From: Cellvibrionales bacterium
GTDB taxonomy: Bacteria > Pseudomonadota > Gammaproteobacteria > Pseudomonadales > JAHEGP01
Length of the DNA stretch: 14,438 bases
Reading direction: 5' to 3'
Assembly (NCBI GenBank): GCA_024645065.1
Contig: JAHEGP010000058.1
Coordinates: 1 to 14,438 of the forward strand
Each line of letters begins with the position of its first letter. The first letter of the stretch is position 1. A program made the translations under genes and the position numbers. This document shows, piece after piece, positions 1-6,985 of the stretch. Below the pieces are notes generated by a model that saw only the letters and a program-made list of their open reading frames with translations, ran no database searches and was not told the origin of the DNA.

Positions 1-741
1 CAGGTTAACTGCTTTACCCGCGGCCTGGGCGGCGGCCATCGTTCCACCGGACGACTGCATGATGGTCACAGGTGTCGGTTTCAGTGCTGCTTCCAATCGT
101 TGCAGGTAACCGCTAACCAGGGGTCCCAGCCAGGCATTGAGCCAGGTGGCAATACCGCGCTCGTACTCCTTGTACTCGGGTAAAATTTTAGAAGAGCGGG
201 AGACAAAAAGGCCCTCGGGAAGTGCTTGTTCTATACGTTTTTCATATTGGTCATCGACAAAGGAGTAAAGCAGGTTTATCGCCACAGACCGGGGCTGCAA
301 AGCCTGTATTTGCCGAGCCAATAACTGGAGGTCCGCATCGGTCAATGGCTCCAGAAGCTCGCCAAGAGGGTCAAGTCTGCCACCGGTTTCCAGGCAGAGT
401 TCCGCTGGTACTGGCGCAGGTAGAGGTGTGGCCAGCAAATCGTACAATCGGGGCCTTGCCTGGCGACCAATCGTAAGCATGTCGCCGAAACCACGGTTAG
501 TGATAAACGCAGTGCGAACGCCCTTTCCCTCGAGAGCGGCATTGGTAGCAACCGTACTACCGTGGATCAATAGCAGTTTGCCAGCCTTTACCGATGCCTC
601 CAGTTGTAAAGCCTTGATTCCCTTCAATATTGCACATTCCGGTGCTTCAGGCGTCGAGAGGACTTTATGAATTCGTATCCCGGAGTTGCCCAAAAGCACG
701 AAATCGGTAAAGGTACCGCCCGTATCTACGCCAAGCAGCAT
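1..741 (-). CDS. Hydantoinase/oxoprolinase family protein, N-terminal part (runs off the left edge)
   Basis: An open frame of 247 codons runs from ATG at 741 to the window edge without a stop. It begins MLLGVDTGGTFTDFVLL, the nucleotide/phosphate-binding opening of the hydantoinase A/5-oxoprolinase family (ASKHA fold). Further on are HGSTVATNAALEGKG (about residues 63-77), the family's HGTTVATNALLE-type motif, and a second motif around SSGGTM near the window edge. Members hydrolyse hydantoins, 5-oxoproline or related cyclic amides with ATP, or carboxylate acetone; the substrate cannot be told from this fragment. An in-frame TAA three codons upstream of the ATG fixes the start within the visible frame. 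The gene is divergent from mutM. The rest of the protein and any partner B subunit lie outside the window. Confidence 0.85.
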   Translation of the reverse strand, partial: MLLGVDTGGTFTDFVLLGNSGIRIHKVLSTPEAPECAILKGIKALQLEASVKAGKLLLIHGSTVATNAALEGKGVRTAFITNRGFGDMLTIGRQARPRLYDLLATPLPAPVPAELCLETGGRLDPLGELLEPLTDADLQLLARQIQALQPRSVAINLLYSFVDDQYEKRIEQALPEGLFVSRSSKILPEYKEYERGIATWLNAWLGPLVSGYLQRLEAALKPTPVTIMQSSGGTMAAAQAAGKAVNL

Positions 742-887
742 ATTGTCGTTACCCGGATCATTGAAAGAGGGGTATTTCACGTTCAGTGCCAGTCGATGTC
801 AAGCAGGTGACTGGTTGCTTATCGTTCCCGGCGTTATGCTATTGCCATCCCCAAGTACTCATGCTTCACCACCCAGCAGAGCGTTGC

Positions 888-1703
888 ATGCCAGAGCTTC
901 CAGAAGTAGAGACTACCAGGCGAGGTATAGCTCCGCACATACTGCATCAGACGATTACGGATGTGTTCGTTCGTGATGCACGGTTGCGGTGGCCCGTCGC
1001 GACTCAGCTACCGCAATTGCTGCAAGGTCTGGTCGTCCATGATGTACAGCGGCGGGGGAAATATATCGTGCTGCACTGTGGCAGTGGCTACTTGCTGGTC
1101 CACCTGGGAATGAGTGGAAGCTTGCGGGTGACAACCGGCAATACTCCGGTAAAGTTGCATGATCACGTAGAAATTCGCTTTTCCAATGGTGTTGATCTGC
1201 GTTTGCACGACCCGCGACGCTTTGGTGCTGTGCTCTGGACCGAGAATCCACCCGAAGAACATAAACTGTTGGCCGGGCTCGGGCCGGAGCCGCTGCTGGG
1301 GGAGTTCGACGCTGAATATCTCTATCTTCGCTCCCGCAATCGTAAAAGCCCGGTGAAGCAGTTCATTATGGATAGCAAGGTGGTTGTTGGTGTCGGCAAT
1401 ATCTACGCCAACGAGGCGCTGTTCATGGCTGGTATTCGTCCTGCCCGCCCAGCGGGACGCATTTCCCTGCAGCGTTATCAGCGCCTGGTGGAGGCAATCA
1501 AGTCGGTACTGGAGTCCGCCATCGAGAAGGGGGGAACAACACTCCGGGATTTTGTCAATGGCAATGGCAAGCCAGGTTATTTCAGCCAGAGTTTGAACGT
1601 ATACGGTCGCGGCTCAAAACCGTGCCTGCGCTGCGGCGCTGTTCTCAAGGAGATGCGTCTGGGTCAGCGAACTACGGTTTATTGCAGGTATTGCCAGCGA
1701 TAG
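888..1703 (+). CDS. mutM: Formamidopyrimidine-DNA glycosylase / AP lyase (Fpg)
   Basis: Base-excision repair enzyme that removes 8-oxoguanine and formamidopyrimidines and nicks the abasic site. The ATG at 888 gives 271 residues, close to E. coli Fpg (269), and starts MPELPEVETTRRG. Mature Pro2 is the Schiff-base nucleophile and Glu3 the catalytic acid. The frame stays open upstream to 786, but those 34 residues cannot be native because Pro2 must be exposed. Also visible are Lys58 (RRGKY), HLGMSGSLR (72-80), HDPRRFG (107-113), VGVGNIYANEALF (167-179) and the C-terminal zinc finger C246-X2-C249-X16-C266-X2-C269, with the DNA-contacting GQRTT loop between the cysteine pairs. No strong ribosome site is seen; AGAG lies about 8 bases upstream. 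The mutM-ferredoxin-coaD-rsmD neighbourhood is common in this class. Confidence 0.97.
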   Translation: MPELPEVETTRRGIAPHILHQTITDVFVRDARLRWPVATQLPQLLQGLVVHDVQRRGKYIVLHCGSGYLLVHLGMSGSLRVTTGNTPVKLHDHVEIRFSNGVDLRLHDPRRFGAVLWTENPPEEHKLLAGLGPEPLLGEFDAEYLYLRSRNRKSPVKQFIMDSKVVVGVGNIYANEALFMAGIRPARPAGRISLQRYQRLVEAIKSVLESAIEKGGTTLRDFVNGNGKPGYFSQSLNVYGRGSKPCLRCGAVLKEMRLGQRTTVYCRYCQR

Positions 1704-1786
1704 CCGGGTGGATCGGCCCTGGTGAGTCCCTAAAACTGTGAAAAATGCCCACGGGATGACGTGCCTACAGGTCGATTAAGGTCTAA

Positions 1787-1840
1787 TATAGTATTGACTG
1801 TCTGCCCGGCCTGAAGCCCGGGGTATCCATATTTAGGAGA
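1787..1840 (+). promoter_or_regulatory. Putative promoter and leader with ribosome site for the exported-protein gene
   Basis: TATAGT (1787-1792) matches the -10 consensus at 5 of 6 bases. A poor -35, CCTACA (1764-1769), lies 17 bases upstream. The leader has a short GC hairpin (CCCGG 1805-1809 with CCGGG 1818-1822) and ends in a strong ribosome site, AGGAGA (1835-1840), six bases before ATG 1847. The ribosome site is clear; the promoter is a guess from motif and spacing. Confidence 0.35.
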
Positions 1841-1846
1841 ATAATT

Positions 1847-2290
1847 ATGAAGGCGAAGCTAAGGTCGCTAACCACCGCTACGGTGTTTGGGCTTTTGTTC
1901 AGCTTGCCCCACCTCAGTTTTGCGCAGCAAAGCTATAATGACCGGGCTTACGATCAGCCATACGATTATCGCAATGATGGCAGAGATAACTACGAGCGGC
2001 AGACTTATGAGCGGCCATCAGCGGGAGCCATGGCGATCGATTTGCTGGTAGCCAGGCCGGCACTGTTAGCTGCCACCGTGGCGGGTACCGCGGTGTTTCT
2101 GGTCGGTCTGCCATTTTCTGCCATGGGTGGTAATGTGCAGGAGTCCGGCGACACTCTGGTTCGCGGCCCCGCCGCCGCGGCCTTTCGACGTTGCCTGGGC
2201 TGTGTAAACGGCGTCAAGCATGAAGTCGACTACGTCGATTACGACAGGACTGCGAATCGCCATTACGGGTCTGACAATTACGGCTATTGA
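1847..2290 (+). CDS. Small exported Tyr/Asp-rich protein of unknown function
   Basis: A 147-residue protein with strong ribosome-site support (AGGAGA, six-base spacing). Residues 1-26 form a typical Sec signal peptide: a KAKLR basic start, a hydrophobic TVFGLLFSL core and a likely cut after SFA, before QQSY. The mature protein opens with a Tyr/Asp/Arg/Asn-rich stretch (about 27-58). A hydrophobic, Ala/Gly-rich segment follows (about 61-95, MAIDLLVARPALLAATVAG), ending in LPFSAMGGN. Next comes a conserved-looking GDTLVRGPAAAAFRRCLGC block with a CxxC pair, then a second Tyr/Asp-rich tail ending NYGY. I recall similar uncharacterised small proteins in other gammaproteobacteria with the hydrophobic segment, LPFSxxGGN and a C-terminal RxLGC, but can assign no function. 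The hydrophobic part could be a membrane anchor, so the protein is periplasmic or inner-membrane. It is followed by a convergent gap and has no obvious operon partner. Confidence 0.85.
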   Translation: MKAKLRSLTTATVFGLLFSLPHLSFAQQSYNDRAYDQPYDYRNDGRDNYERQTYERPSAGAMAIDLLVARPALLAATVAGTAVFLVGLPFSAMGGNVQESGDTLVRGPAAAAFRRCLGCVNGVKHEVDYVDYDRTANRHYGSDNYGY

Positions 2291-2328
2291 TCTTGTATCT
2301 GCTTGCTCGCTCCGGGTCTCTGGAGAGC

Positions 2329-2350
2329 AATAGACAGTAATAGACAGTAA
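2329..2350. repeat. Tandem duplication of a 10-bp unit
   Basis: AATAGACAGT occurs twice head to tail (2329-2338 and 2339-2348), followed by AA, with no mismatch. It lies in the convergent gap between the exported-protein gene and the ferredoxin gene, just before the hairpin at 2359. GCAATA-like sequence flanks both sides. It looks like a slippage duplication. Confidence 0.8.
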
Positions 2351-2358
2351 GCAATACC

Positions 2359-2391
2359 CAGGGGTCAGGTACAGAATGTGCCTGGCCCTTG
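2359..2391 (+). repeat. REP-like GGGGTCAGGTACA hairpin in a convergent gap
   Basis: The left arm CAGGGGTCAGGTACA (2359-2373) and right arm TGTGCCTGGCCCTTG (2377-2391) form a 15-bp stem around a GAA loop. As + strand RNA, every position pairs if three G-U wobbles are allowed. On the opposite strand those three become A-C mismatches. No T-run follows on either side, so it is not a standard intrinsic terminator. The GGGGTCAGGTACA core resembles, from memory, dispersed palindromes in gammaproteobacteria associated with REP-type (RAYT/Y1) transposases. No second copy is visible in this window. It may still slow or end transcription between the converging genes. Confidence 0.6.
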
Positions 2392-2403
2392 CCGCGTTCT
2401 GGA

Positions 2404-2649
2404 TCAGCCGGTCAGGCGGTGATATTTTTCTAGCAGCTGCTCTTCGGTCTCGTTATGCTCCGGATCCAGAGGAATGCAGTCGACCGGGCAAACCTGCTGG
2501 CACTGGGGCGCATCGAAGTGTCCCACACACTCGGTGCATTTTGACGGCTCGATGGCATATATGGTTTCGCCCTGGTAGATAGCCTCATTCGGGCACTCCG
2601 GTTCGCACACATCACAATTGATACATTCGTCGGTAATAATTAATGCCAT
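2404..2649 (-). CDS. YfhL-family 2[4Fe-4S] ferredoxin
   Basis: An 81-residue cytoplasmic electron carrier. The first cluster motif is C9-X2-C12-X2-C15-X3-C19-P. The second, C38-X2-C41-X8-C50-X3-C54-P with an extra C58, has the eight-residue insertion (VGHFDAPQ) typical of the YfhL/Alv type, a low-potential ferredoxin with two unequal clusters. A short acidic, helical tail follows (about 63-78). From memory, Pseudomonas has the same ferredoxin beside coaD. Here it starts 32 bases after coaD ends, so it is probably the last gene of an rsmD-coaD-ferredoxin unit. No Shine-Dalgarno is evident before ATG 2649; the short gap instead carries a small AACAG/CTGTT inverted repeat (2653-2665). The redox partner is unknown. 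Confidence 0.95.
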   Translation of the reverse strand: MALIITDECINCDVCEPECPNEAIYQGETIYAIEPSKCTECVGHFDAPQCQQVCPVDCIPLDPEHNETEEQLLEKYHRLTG

Positions 2650-2681
2650 GGTAACAGCAGCTGTTTGTTGATGGTGATTTG

Positions 2682-3164
2682 TTAGGTGGCCGAGAACTTT
2701 TTTTGCAGTGCCCGCAAAACCGCGCCATTGACGAAAGGTTCGACATTACCGCCCATCGAGGCTATTTCCCGGACCAGGGTTGCCGATATGTAGGATAAAT
2801 GATCCGGAGGGGTCAGAAACACCGACTCAAATCGTGGGCTTAAGGCGCGATTCATATTTGCGAGCTGGAGTTCGTATTCGAAGTCGGCCCCCGAGCGCAG
2901 ACCCCTGAGCACTATATTGGTCCCACAGGAAACGACGAATTGAGTTAGTAAGCCTGTAAAAGGCCGTATCTCGACGTTATCGATGTGAGCCAGCGCCTGC
3001 TGGCAGAGAGCAGCACGTTCTTCCAAATCAAATAGCGGCCTTTTATTTTCGCTGTACGCAATGGCCACGATGACATGACCAAACATGCGCGCCGCACGCT
3101 CCACCAGATCGACATGGCCATTGGTAATCGGGTCGAAAGTGCCTGGGTAAACCACTGCAGTCAT
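2682..3164 (-). CDS. coaD: Phosphopantetheine adenylyltransferase
   Basis: Catalyses ATP plus 4'-phosphopantetheine to dephospho-CoA plus PPi, the penultimate step of CoA synthesis, in the cytoplasm. The ATG at 3164 gives 160 residues (E. coli 159) and starts MTAVVYPGTFDPITNGH, the nucleotidyltransferase GTFDP-X3-GH signature with His17. RGLRSGADFEYE (87-98) supplies the family arginine and substrate contacts. SYISATLVREI (124-134) is the ISSTLVR-type ATP-binding motif. The frame is open for 16 more codons upstream, but the family start and the GAG at about 3171-3173 favour 3164. It follows rsmD by 73 bases, the usual partner order, and precedes the ferredoxin gene. Confidence 0.97.
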   Translation of the reverse strand: MTAVVYPGTFDPITNGHVDLVERAARMFGHVIVAIAYSENKRPLFDLEERAALCQQALAHIDNVEIRPFTGLLTQFVVSCGTNIVLRGLRSGADFEYELQLANMNRALSPRFESVFLTPPDHLSYISATLVREIASMGGNVEPFVNGAVLRALQKKFSAT

Positions 3165-3237
3165 ATTTTTTTCTCGCGTTGCTTGCTTGGAGCAGGGTAG
3201 CGCAATAAACAAGCTGGCAGAAGGCTCCCGTCGGCAA

Positions 3238-3882
3238 TCACCGGGCTGCTCCGGAGGCGCTTACCGGCGCTGGCCGGTTAATAGGGTGAACGTCATTCGA
3301 TTGCAGCAGTTGGCAGCGGACCTGTCCCGTTTCAATACAACGTAATAGTTGCCAATTGTCAGGCAGCGCGATCGTTTTCGCCCTTTCAGTCTCGACGTAA
3401 ATACGGGCACCACTTGAGAGCCAGCCCGCGTTTCCCAGTAGCGGTATTATCTCAGTCAGTAATGTGCTGCTGAAGGGTGGGTCGAGAAACACCATATCAA
3501 AGGCCCTCGGGGGTGGTCGCGTCAGCCACTGTCGAGCGTCTCCCTGAACCACCTGAACCTGCGACCCGGCGTCGAGTGCCAGGGTGTGCGCACGCAGGGC
3601 TTTGCAGGCGTCGGGCGAGAGCTCAACCAGGGTTACGGAGGCAGCGCCACGGCTAACAGCCTCCAGGCCCAGGGCACCGCTGCCAGCGAACAGGTCCAGG
3701 CAGTGGGCATCGACTACAAATGGGGTAATCCAATTGAACAGGGTCTCGCGCACCCGGTCGCCGGTGGGTCTCAAGCCTGCAAGGGACGGGAAACGCAATT
3801 TGCGACCGCGCCACCTGCCACCAATGATGCGCAATGAGCCTGGAGCGGCATGAGCCCTGCCCGGTGTGTGTTTACTAATCAT
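3238..3882 (-). CDS. rsmD: 16S rRNA (guanine-966-N2)-methyltransferase
   Basis: SAM-dependent methyltransferase that modifies G966 of 16S rRNA during 30S assembly. The 214 residues include the N-terminal RIIGGRWRGRKL (18-29) and LRPTGDRVRETLFNW (37-51) blocks typical of RsmD. The SAM-binding DLFAGSGALGLEA (63-75) and the catalytic DPPF (134-137) follow. The last 20 or so residues (NDVHPINRPAPVSASGAAR) are a Pro/Ala-rich tail; E. coli RsmD has 198 residues, so the protein is slightly long at both ends. It is the first gene of the minus-strand set with coaD and the ferredoxin. It is divergent from ftsY across 96 bases that must hold promoters for both directions; TTGTCA (3936-3941) is a good -35 candidate toward ftsY but no good -10 follows. 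Confidence 0.96.
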   Translation of the reverse strand: MISKHTPGRAHAAPGSLRIIGGRWRGRKLRFPSLAGLRPTGDRVRETLFNWITPFVVDAHCLDLFAGSGALGLEAVSRGAASVTLVELSPDACKALRAHTLALDAGSQVQVVQGDARQWLTRPPPRAFDMVFLDPPFSSTLLTEIIPLLGNAGWLSSGARIYVETERAKTIALPDNWQLLRCIETGQVRCQLLQSNDVHPINRPAPVSASGAAR

Positions 3883-3978
3883 TAAAGATGCTCAGGTTGG
3901 GCCTGACGCCAGTGAAAATGGTAGGATAACGCACCTTGTCAGTGTAACGGTATCACCGTAAGGAAATAATCAGTCAAT

Positions 3979-5235
3979 ATGAAACAGGTCAATAAGGCAG
4001 GCAATGCCGACTCTAAAGCACTAGCCAAACCCAAATCGGCGGCAGTCAATCCCGGGCTGGCGGAGGACCCAATTGCTGTCGCAGAGCGAGAATGGGCTGA
4101 GCTGATGGCTGCCGAAGAGGGGGGCAGCGCGCAACAAGAGGCCAATGTTGCGGAACAGGTTAGCGCCGCAAAAGCGCAGCCAAAGCTCGACCCGATTGCG
4201 CTAGCTGAGCAGGAGTGGAGCAACTTGGTTGCTGCAAGCGAAGGCGATGCTGATGCGCAGGCACAGCTGGCCGCAGAGGAGGCGAGGCCGGTAACTTCAG
4301 CTGAAGCCGCTGAGGGCGGGTTTCTCTCGCGCCTGAAAAAGGGGTTAAAGCGCACTGGCAGTGGTTTTGCCGAAGGCATGGGCACTTTTTTACTTGGCAA
4401 AAAAGAAATTGATGATGAGGTTATGGAGGACCTCGAAAACGCTTTACTGGTGGCCGATGTTGGCATTGAGGCCACTTCCGAGATTATCGACAATCTATCC
4501 GCCAGGATTAAGCGCAACGAATTGGCTGACGGTAGAGCGGTGGTCGGCGCCCTGAAAGCCGAGCTGGCTGGATTGCTGGAGCCATCCGAACAGCCGCTGG
4601 CAATCGACTCCGCCCACAAGCCATTTGTCATTTTGGTTGTTGGCGTAAACGGGGTGGGCAAGACTACTACGATCGGCAAATTGGCCCGTCGTTATCGGGA
4701 CGAGGGAAAATCCGTGATGTTAGCGGCCGGCGACACTTTCAGGGCTGCTGCAGTAGAGCAGTTACAGGCATGGGGTGAGCGACATGGCGTGCCTGTCATA
4801 GCCCAGAAAACGGGCTCCGACAGCGCTTCGGTACTTTACGACGCCCTGCAGGCCGCCACTGCAAGGAAAGCCGACGTCTTGATTGCGGATACCGCCGGAC
4901 GCCTGCACAACAAAGATAATCTTATGGACGAATTGAAGAAGGTGGTCAGGGTAATGGGTAAGCTGGACCCTACTGCTCCCCATGAGACACTGCTGGTGCT
5001 GGACGCTGGAACTGGTCAGAACGCCCTTAGCCAGGCCAGTACCTTCCAGTCGGTCGTTAATGTCAGTGGGCTGGCCCTGACCAAGCTCGATGGCACTGCC
5101 AAAGGTGGTATCATTTTCGCAATCTGCAAGCAGACCGGGCTGCCGCTGCGTTTCATCGGAGTGGGTGAGGCCGCTGAGGATCTGCGAACATTCAATTCCA
5201 AAGATTTCGTTAACGCCTTGTTCGATGAAGGGTGA
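3979..5235 (+). CDS. ftsY: Signal recognition particle receptor FtsY
   Basis: SRP receptor GTPase: it docks ribosome-SRP complexes at the inner membrane for co-translational insertion. The 418 residues comprise an acidic, Ala/Glu-rich A domain (about 1-112), then the N domain (FLSRLKKGLKRTGSGF from 115), then the G domain. G-domain motifs are GVNGVGKTT (222-230), DTFRAAAVEQL (252-262), DTAGR (304-308), TKLDG (368-372) and the C-terminal GVGEAAEDLRTF. The A domain holds two copies of a DPIA-x-AE-x-EW-x2-L segment (residues 30-48 and 71-89). The basic amphipathic FLSRLKKGLKRT is the usual lipid-binding helix. A weak AGGAA (3961-3965) lies 13 bases upstream of the ATG. It is first in ftsY-ftsE-ftsX-rpoH; ftsE begins 31 bases after its stop. 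Confidence 0.98.
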   Translation: MKQVNKAGNADSKALAKPKSAAVNPGLAEDPIAVAEREWAELMAAEEGGSAQQEANVAEQVSAAKAQPKLDPIALAEQEWSNLVAASEGDADAQAQLAAEEARPVTSAEAAEGGFLSRLKKGLKRTGSGFAEGMGTFLLGKKEIDDEVMEDLENALLVADVGIEATSEIIDNLSARIKRNELADGRAVVGALKAELAGLLEPSEQPLAIDSAHKPFVILVVGVNGVGKTTTIGKLARRYRDEGKSVMLAAGDTFRAAAVEQLQAWGERHGVPVIAQKTGSDSASVLYDALQAATARKADVLIADTAGRLHNKDNLMDELKKVVRVMGKLDPTAPHETLLVLDAGTGQNALSQASTFQSVVNVSGLALTKLDGTAKGGIIFAICKQTGLPLRFIGVGEAAEDLRTFNSKDFVNALFDEG

Positions 5236-5266
5236 TTATCGCGACGCAGCGTTAGATCAGGCACCA

Positions 5267-5950
5267 ATGATTCAGTTCGACAACGTCAGTAAGCGCTACA
5301 GCTCTGGTCATGAAGCTCTCAATCGACTCAGCTTTCAGGTTCGGCGAGACGAAATGGTGTTTTTGACCGGTCATTCCGGCGCGGGGAAAAGCACCCTTTT
5401 GAAGCTGATTATGCTGATGGAGAGGCCAAGTGCCGGACAGGTGCTGGTGAACGGTCAGAATCTTAAAAAGTTGGGCCGCCGCCAGATTCCTTATCACCGA
5501 CGTCGGGTAGGCGTGGTGTTCCAGAATCATCAACTGCTATTTGACCGCACGGTTTTCGATAACGTTGCCCTGCCCCTGCTGATTGCGGGTTATCATCCCC
5601 GCGACGTCGGTCGGCGGGTGCGCGCCGCGCTGGACAAGGTCGGTTTGCTAAAAAGGGAAAAGCAGAGCCCGATAAATCTGTCCGGCGGCGAGCAGCAGCG
5701 CGTGGGCATTGCCCGTGCGGTGGTAAACAAGCCTTTGGTTCTGCTGGCGGATGAGCCCACCGGAAATCTCGATCCTGAGCTTTCAGCGGAAATCATGCTT
5801 TTGTTCAAGCAGTTCAATCAGGTGGGCGTTACAGTGCTGATTGCAACCCATGACCTGGCGCTCGTTGCTCGCATGCCCAACCGTATGATGGCCTTGCGCG
5901 ATGGTCAACTTGTGCCCGGTCATGAGCAATCCGGGGTGGCCCTTGGCTAA
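5267..5950 (+). CDS. ftsE: Cell division ATP-binding protein FtsE
   Basis: ATPase half of the FtsEX complex, which sits at the divisome and uses ATP to switch on septal peptidoglycan hydrolysis through partners such as EnvC. The 227 residues (E. coli 222) carry Walker A GHSGAGKST (35-43), Q-loop Gln86, signature LSGGEQQRV (138-146), Walker B VLLADE (158-163) and H-loop His195. The ATG at 5267 starts MIQFDNVSKRY, aligning with the family, and has AGG (5259-5261) five bases upstream. An in-frame ATG at 5225 inside the end of ftsY would add 14 residues but has no ribosome site. The 3' end overlaps the start of ftsX. Confidence 0.97.
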   Translation: MIQFDNVSKRYSSGHEALNRLSFQVRRDEMVFLTGHSGAGKSTLLKLIMLMERPSAGQVLVNGQNLKKLGRRQIPYHRRRVGVVFQNHQLLFDRTVFDNVALPLLIAGYHPRDVGRRVRAALDKVGLLKREKQSPINLSGGEQQRVGIARAVVNKPLVLLADEPTGNLDPELSAEIMLLFKQFNQVGVTVLIATHDLALVARMPNRMMALRDGQLVPGHEQSGVALG

Positions 5951-6935
5951 GACTGTAAGTCAGCGGACGTCCCGCCGTGAGAGCGGCGCAGTGCAACGTA
6001 AATCGAGAGTGTCTGATCGATTGGGTGCCTGGCGCTCGCATCATCGATTGGTGGCAAGCCAGAGCCTGCAGCGCCTGCTCACCCACCCGCTGGCGAGTAT
6101 CTTGACGTGGATGGTGATTGGCATTGCGTTGGCGTTGCCAGCTTCGCTATTTATCGCATTGGACAATCTGCAGCAGTTGACCGGAGGTTGGGATAGTGCG
6201 GCGCGAATCTCGGTCTATTTGCATGATTCGGTAAGCGAGAGTGCAGGGCGGCGACTTGGCGAAAAGCTGCTCGAGAAACCCGAAATTAGTGATTTTTCGT
6301 ATATCAGCAAGGCCGAGGCGCTTGCGGAATTTTCGACGCTGTCTGGCTTTGGGTCGGTGATTGATGAATTGCCTGACAATCCATTGCCCGCGGTGGTGCT
6401 ATTACAGCCTGCGCTTGGGCTTGGTTCGGCGGAGGCCCTGGAAGTGCTGGTACGGGAGGTTCAGCAGCTTCCTGAAGTGGAATTGGCGCAAATGGATGTG
6501 CAATGGGTGCAGCGGCTCTATCGCCTTATGGAACTCGGCAAGCGAGTGACCTTGGCATTGGCTGCACTGTTGGGCCTTGGGGTATTGCTGGTGACAGGAA
6601 ACACCATTCGCCTTGCCATTGAGAGCCGTCGCGAGGAAATTGAGGTGGTGAAGCTGGTCGGCGGAACAGACGCCTACGTGCGGCGCCCATTTATATATAC
6701 CGGGGTCTGGTATGGTTTTGGGGGTGGCATTGTCGCCTGGTTCCTGCTGCTGGGCCTGGTGGCCTGGCTCGATGGAGCCGTGGCTGGCCTCGTCGGATTG
6801 TACGACAGTCAATTCGAATTGCATGGTCTCGGTGTCGCGGGCAGCGCCCTGCTGTTGCTGGCAGGGGTGTTACTGGGCCTTGGTGGCTCCTGGTTGGCAG
6901 TGAGCCGGCACCTTGGGGCAATACAGCCACAGTAA
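5922..6935 (+). CDS. ftsX: Cell division membrane protein FtsX
   Basis: Membrane half of FtsEX, an ABC type VII protein that transmits force rather than transporting substrate. From ATG 5922 the protein has 337 residues. A basic cytoplasmic N-terminus (1-50) leads to TM1 (about 58-80). A periplasmic domain (about 81-205) includes the GFGSVIDELPDNPLPAVV block that matches the E. coli pattern GFGxxLDxLxxNPLPAV. TM2 (about 208-226), the cytoplasmic SRREEIEVVKLVGGTDAYVRRPF loop, in two conserved parts, and TM3 (about 261-283) and TM4 (about 303-326) follow. The start is uncertain. ATG 5922 overlaps ftsE by 29 bases without a ribosome site. TTG 5943, seven codons later, has GGGGTGG in front, and an in-frame ATG at 5901 also exists. 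Confidence 0.95.
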   Translation: MSNPGWPLAKTVSQRTSRRESGAVQRKSRVSDRLGAWRSHHRLVASQSLQRLLTHPLASILTWMVIGIALALPASLFIALDNLQQLTGGWDSAARISVYLHDSVSESAGRRLGEKLLEKPEISDFSYISKAEALAEFSTLSGFGSVIDELPDNPLPAVVLLQPALGLGSAEALEVLVREVQQLPEVELAQMDVQWVQRLYRLMELGKRVTLALAALLGLGVLLVTGNTIRLAIESRREEIEVVKLVGGTDAYVRRPFIYTGVWYGFGGGIVAWFLLLGLVAWLDGAVAGLVGLYDSQFELHGLGVAGSALLLLAGVLLGLGGSWLAVSRHLGAIQPQ

Positions 6936-6958
6936 ACCAATATATTTTGTGCGGGAAA

Positions 6959-6985
6959 GGAACTATTCCGCAGTTAGCACTCTAA
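6959..6985 (+). promoter_or_regulatory. Candidate sigma-E/AlgU-type promoter of rpoH
   Basis: GGAACTA (6959-6965) and TCTAA (6981-6985) are 15 bases apart, near the GGAACTT and TCTGA-type elements of extracytoplasmic-stress sigma factor promoters, which usually show a 16-base gap. From established knowledge, E. coli and Pseudomonas rpoH each have such a promoter. The predicted start near 6991 gives a leader of about 44 bases. The -10 overlaps the left CIRCE arm. A second option is a sigma-70 promoter inside CIRCE: TTAGCA (6974-6979), 18 bases, TAAAAT (6998-7003). Confidence 0.5.

Noticed and set aside
3939..4679. Long open frame (246 codons) on the minus strand opposite ftsY
   Set aside because: It is Ser/Ala-rich with no recognisable motif and lies entirely antisense to the ftsY A, N and early G domains; a composition artefact.
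6951..6971. GCGGGA/TTCCGC hairpin between ftsX and rpoH as a terminator
   Set aside because: Six pairs including one G-T, a 9-base loop and no T-run; the bases overlap the candidate -35 of the rpoH promoter instead.
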